Assembly: GCA_030699005.1 (NCBI GenBank) | Contig: JAUYLQ010000056.1 | Span: 1 to 13,403, forward strand | Direction: 5' to 3' | DNA length: 13,403 bases | Origin: an archaeon | Lineage (GTDB): Archaea; Nanobdellota; Nanobdellia; Pacearchaeales; GW2011-AR1 | Part shown: positions 12,607 to 13,403 of the stretch, piece after piece | Position numbering within the stretch: position 1 is the stretch's first letter | Layout: each line of letters begins with the position of its first letter | The notes under the pieces: model-generated | Databases searched by the model: none | Seen by the model: only the letters and a program-made list of their open reading frames with translations | Told to the model about the DNA's origin: nothing | Translations under genes and position numbers: made by a program

Positions 12607-13403
12607 AAGCAAATTTACTGGACGTTGACGGGAATAAATTAAAACAGATTGAAATTCCTGAATTTTTTGAAAGTGAAGTTAAAACAGACTTGATTCAAAA
12701 GATTCTGGAGCTAAAAAAAACAAAACAGCCATATGGACCAAGCCCCGTTGCGGGGAATCAATATTCAGCAAGCGGAAAGTTAAAGCACCACCGGCATGTC
12801 TGGAAAAGCCAGTATGGACGTGGAATGAGCCGAGTTCCAAGAAAGCAGATGTCAAGGAAAGGTTCACAATTTAACTGGGTTGGAGCAACCGTACCAAACA
12901 CGAGGGGCGGAAGAAGAGCTCACCCCCCAAAAGTTTTTTCAATGTTTAAAGAAGGAAAAATAAACAAAAAAGAACTAAGACAGGGAATACTCTGTGCAAT
13001 TAGTGCAACTGCATCGGGTAAATGGATTAAAAAAAGATACAACTCAATAAAAGAAGAGCCAAAAAATTTTCCCTTGATAACTGAATCCAAAATTTTAACC
13101 TTAAAAACAAAGGAACTACTCTCTTCAACCAGAAAAATACTTGGAGAAAATTTATTTAAAATTGCAGTAAAGAAAAAAGTAGTCCGAAGCGGGAGGGGAA
13201 AACTCCGTGGAAGAAAATACAAAAATAATCTTGGACTCCTTATAGTTATAGGGAACGATGAAAATTTAAAAACAACGGCATTTGATGTTGTTAAAGCGGG
13301 TAAACTTGGAATTAAAAACCTTGCAGAAGGAACTCCAGGAAGACTTACTTTATACACCGAAAAAGCAATTGCTAATTTAAAAGAAAAATACGGGGAAAAT
13401 AAA
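12603..13403 (+). CDS. rpl4: 50S ribosomal protein uL4 (L4e), 3' end cut by window
   Basis: ATG 12603 overlaps the uL3 stop (ATGA). The frame stays open for 267 codons to the last base. Features of archaeal/eukaryotic L4: the loop that lines the exit tunnel, with HRHVWKSQYGRGMSRVPRKQ (64-83) and NTRGGRRAHPPK (98-109), then globular parts with RSGRGKLRGRKYKNNLGLLI (195-214) and EGTPGRLTLYTEKA toward the end. Archaeal L4 proteins are about 250-280 residues, so the stop is probably only a few codons beyond the window. uL4 binds 23S domain I and forms part of the nascent peptide tunnel constriction. uL23 and uL2 would be expected next. Confidence 0.95.

Noticed and set aside
12920..13357. Minus-strand ORF of 145 codons antisense to uL4
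   Set aside because: The plus strand encodes uL4 with clear family motifs; the antisense product is low in complexity and has no ribosome binding site.

Overview
This is an AT-rich archaeal chromosome fragment. The evidence is archaeal-type ribosomal proteins (uL1, uL10 and P1/L12 in one operon; uL3-uL4 opening a second), class III signal peptide pilins, TATA boxes 22-35 bp ahead of many start codons (often leaderless), and AMP-phosphorylase together with form III RuBisCO. Compact genes, tiny intergenic gaps and the RuBisCO/AMP-phosphorylase pair suggest a DPANN lineage such as Pacearchaeota or Woesearchaeota. That placement is inference; no 16S or marker tree is possible here.

Layout. Positions 1-2623 (minus strand): two overlapping type IV pilin-like genes, then rbcL, then a small DUF5654-like membrane protein gene that runs off the left edge and carries an in-frame TGA. 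Positions 2700-4640 (plus): the uL1-uL10-P1 operon, with a TATA box and a folded leader that reaches into the uL1 ribosome binding site. Positions 4700-4920: tRNA-Thr(CGT), followed by a degenerate copy of its own 3' end exactly 100 bp downstream. Positions 4967-7568: a divergent XPD/DinG-like helicase and a small HExxH protein. Positions 7568-7872: tRNA-Ser(TGA) lying between fragments of its own 5' and 3' ends. Positions 7888-10777 (minus): a short conserved-type protein, AMP phosphorylase and an AI-2E/PerM family membrane protein. Positions 10778-10862: a symmetric divergent promoter. Positions 10863-13403 (plus): an unrecognised two-part protein, then uL3 and uL4 (uL4 is cut by the window end).

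How the genes fit together. AMP phosphorylase and form III RuBisCO are the first and last enzymes of the archaeal AMP pathway (AMP to ribose-1,5-bisphosphate, to RuBP, to two 3-phosphoglycerate). The middle enzyme, ribose-1,5-bisphosphate isomerase, is not in this window. The two genes are 6.6 kb apart under separate promoters. The rest is mostly translation machinery.

Most unusual points: (1) the RuBisCO reading frame has homology upstream of every conventional start codon, and the best start is an ATA behind a good Shine-Dalgarno; (2) the gene 2 bp downstream has TGA exactly where a Trp is expected, and both oddities are a single A where G is expected; (3) RuBisCO loop 6 is atypical and two loops are enlarged; (4) both tRNA genes carry partial self-copies; (5) the helicase has widely spaced candidate iron-sulfur cysteines. 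No CRISPR array, IS element or obvious prophage was seen.
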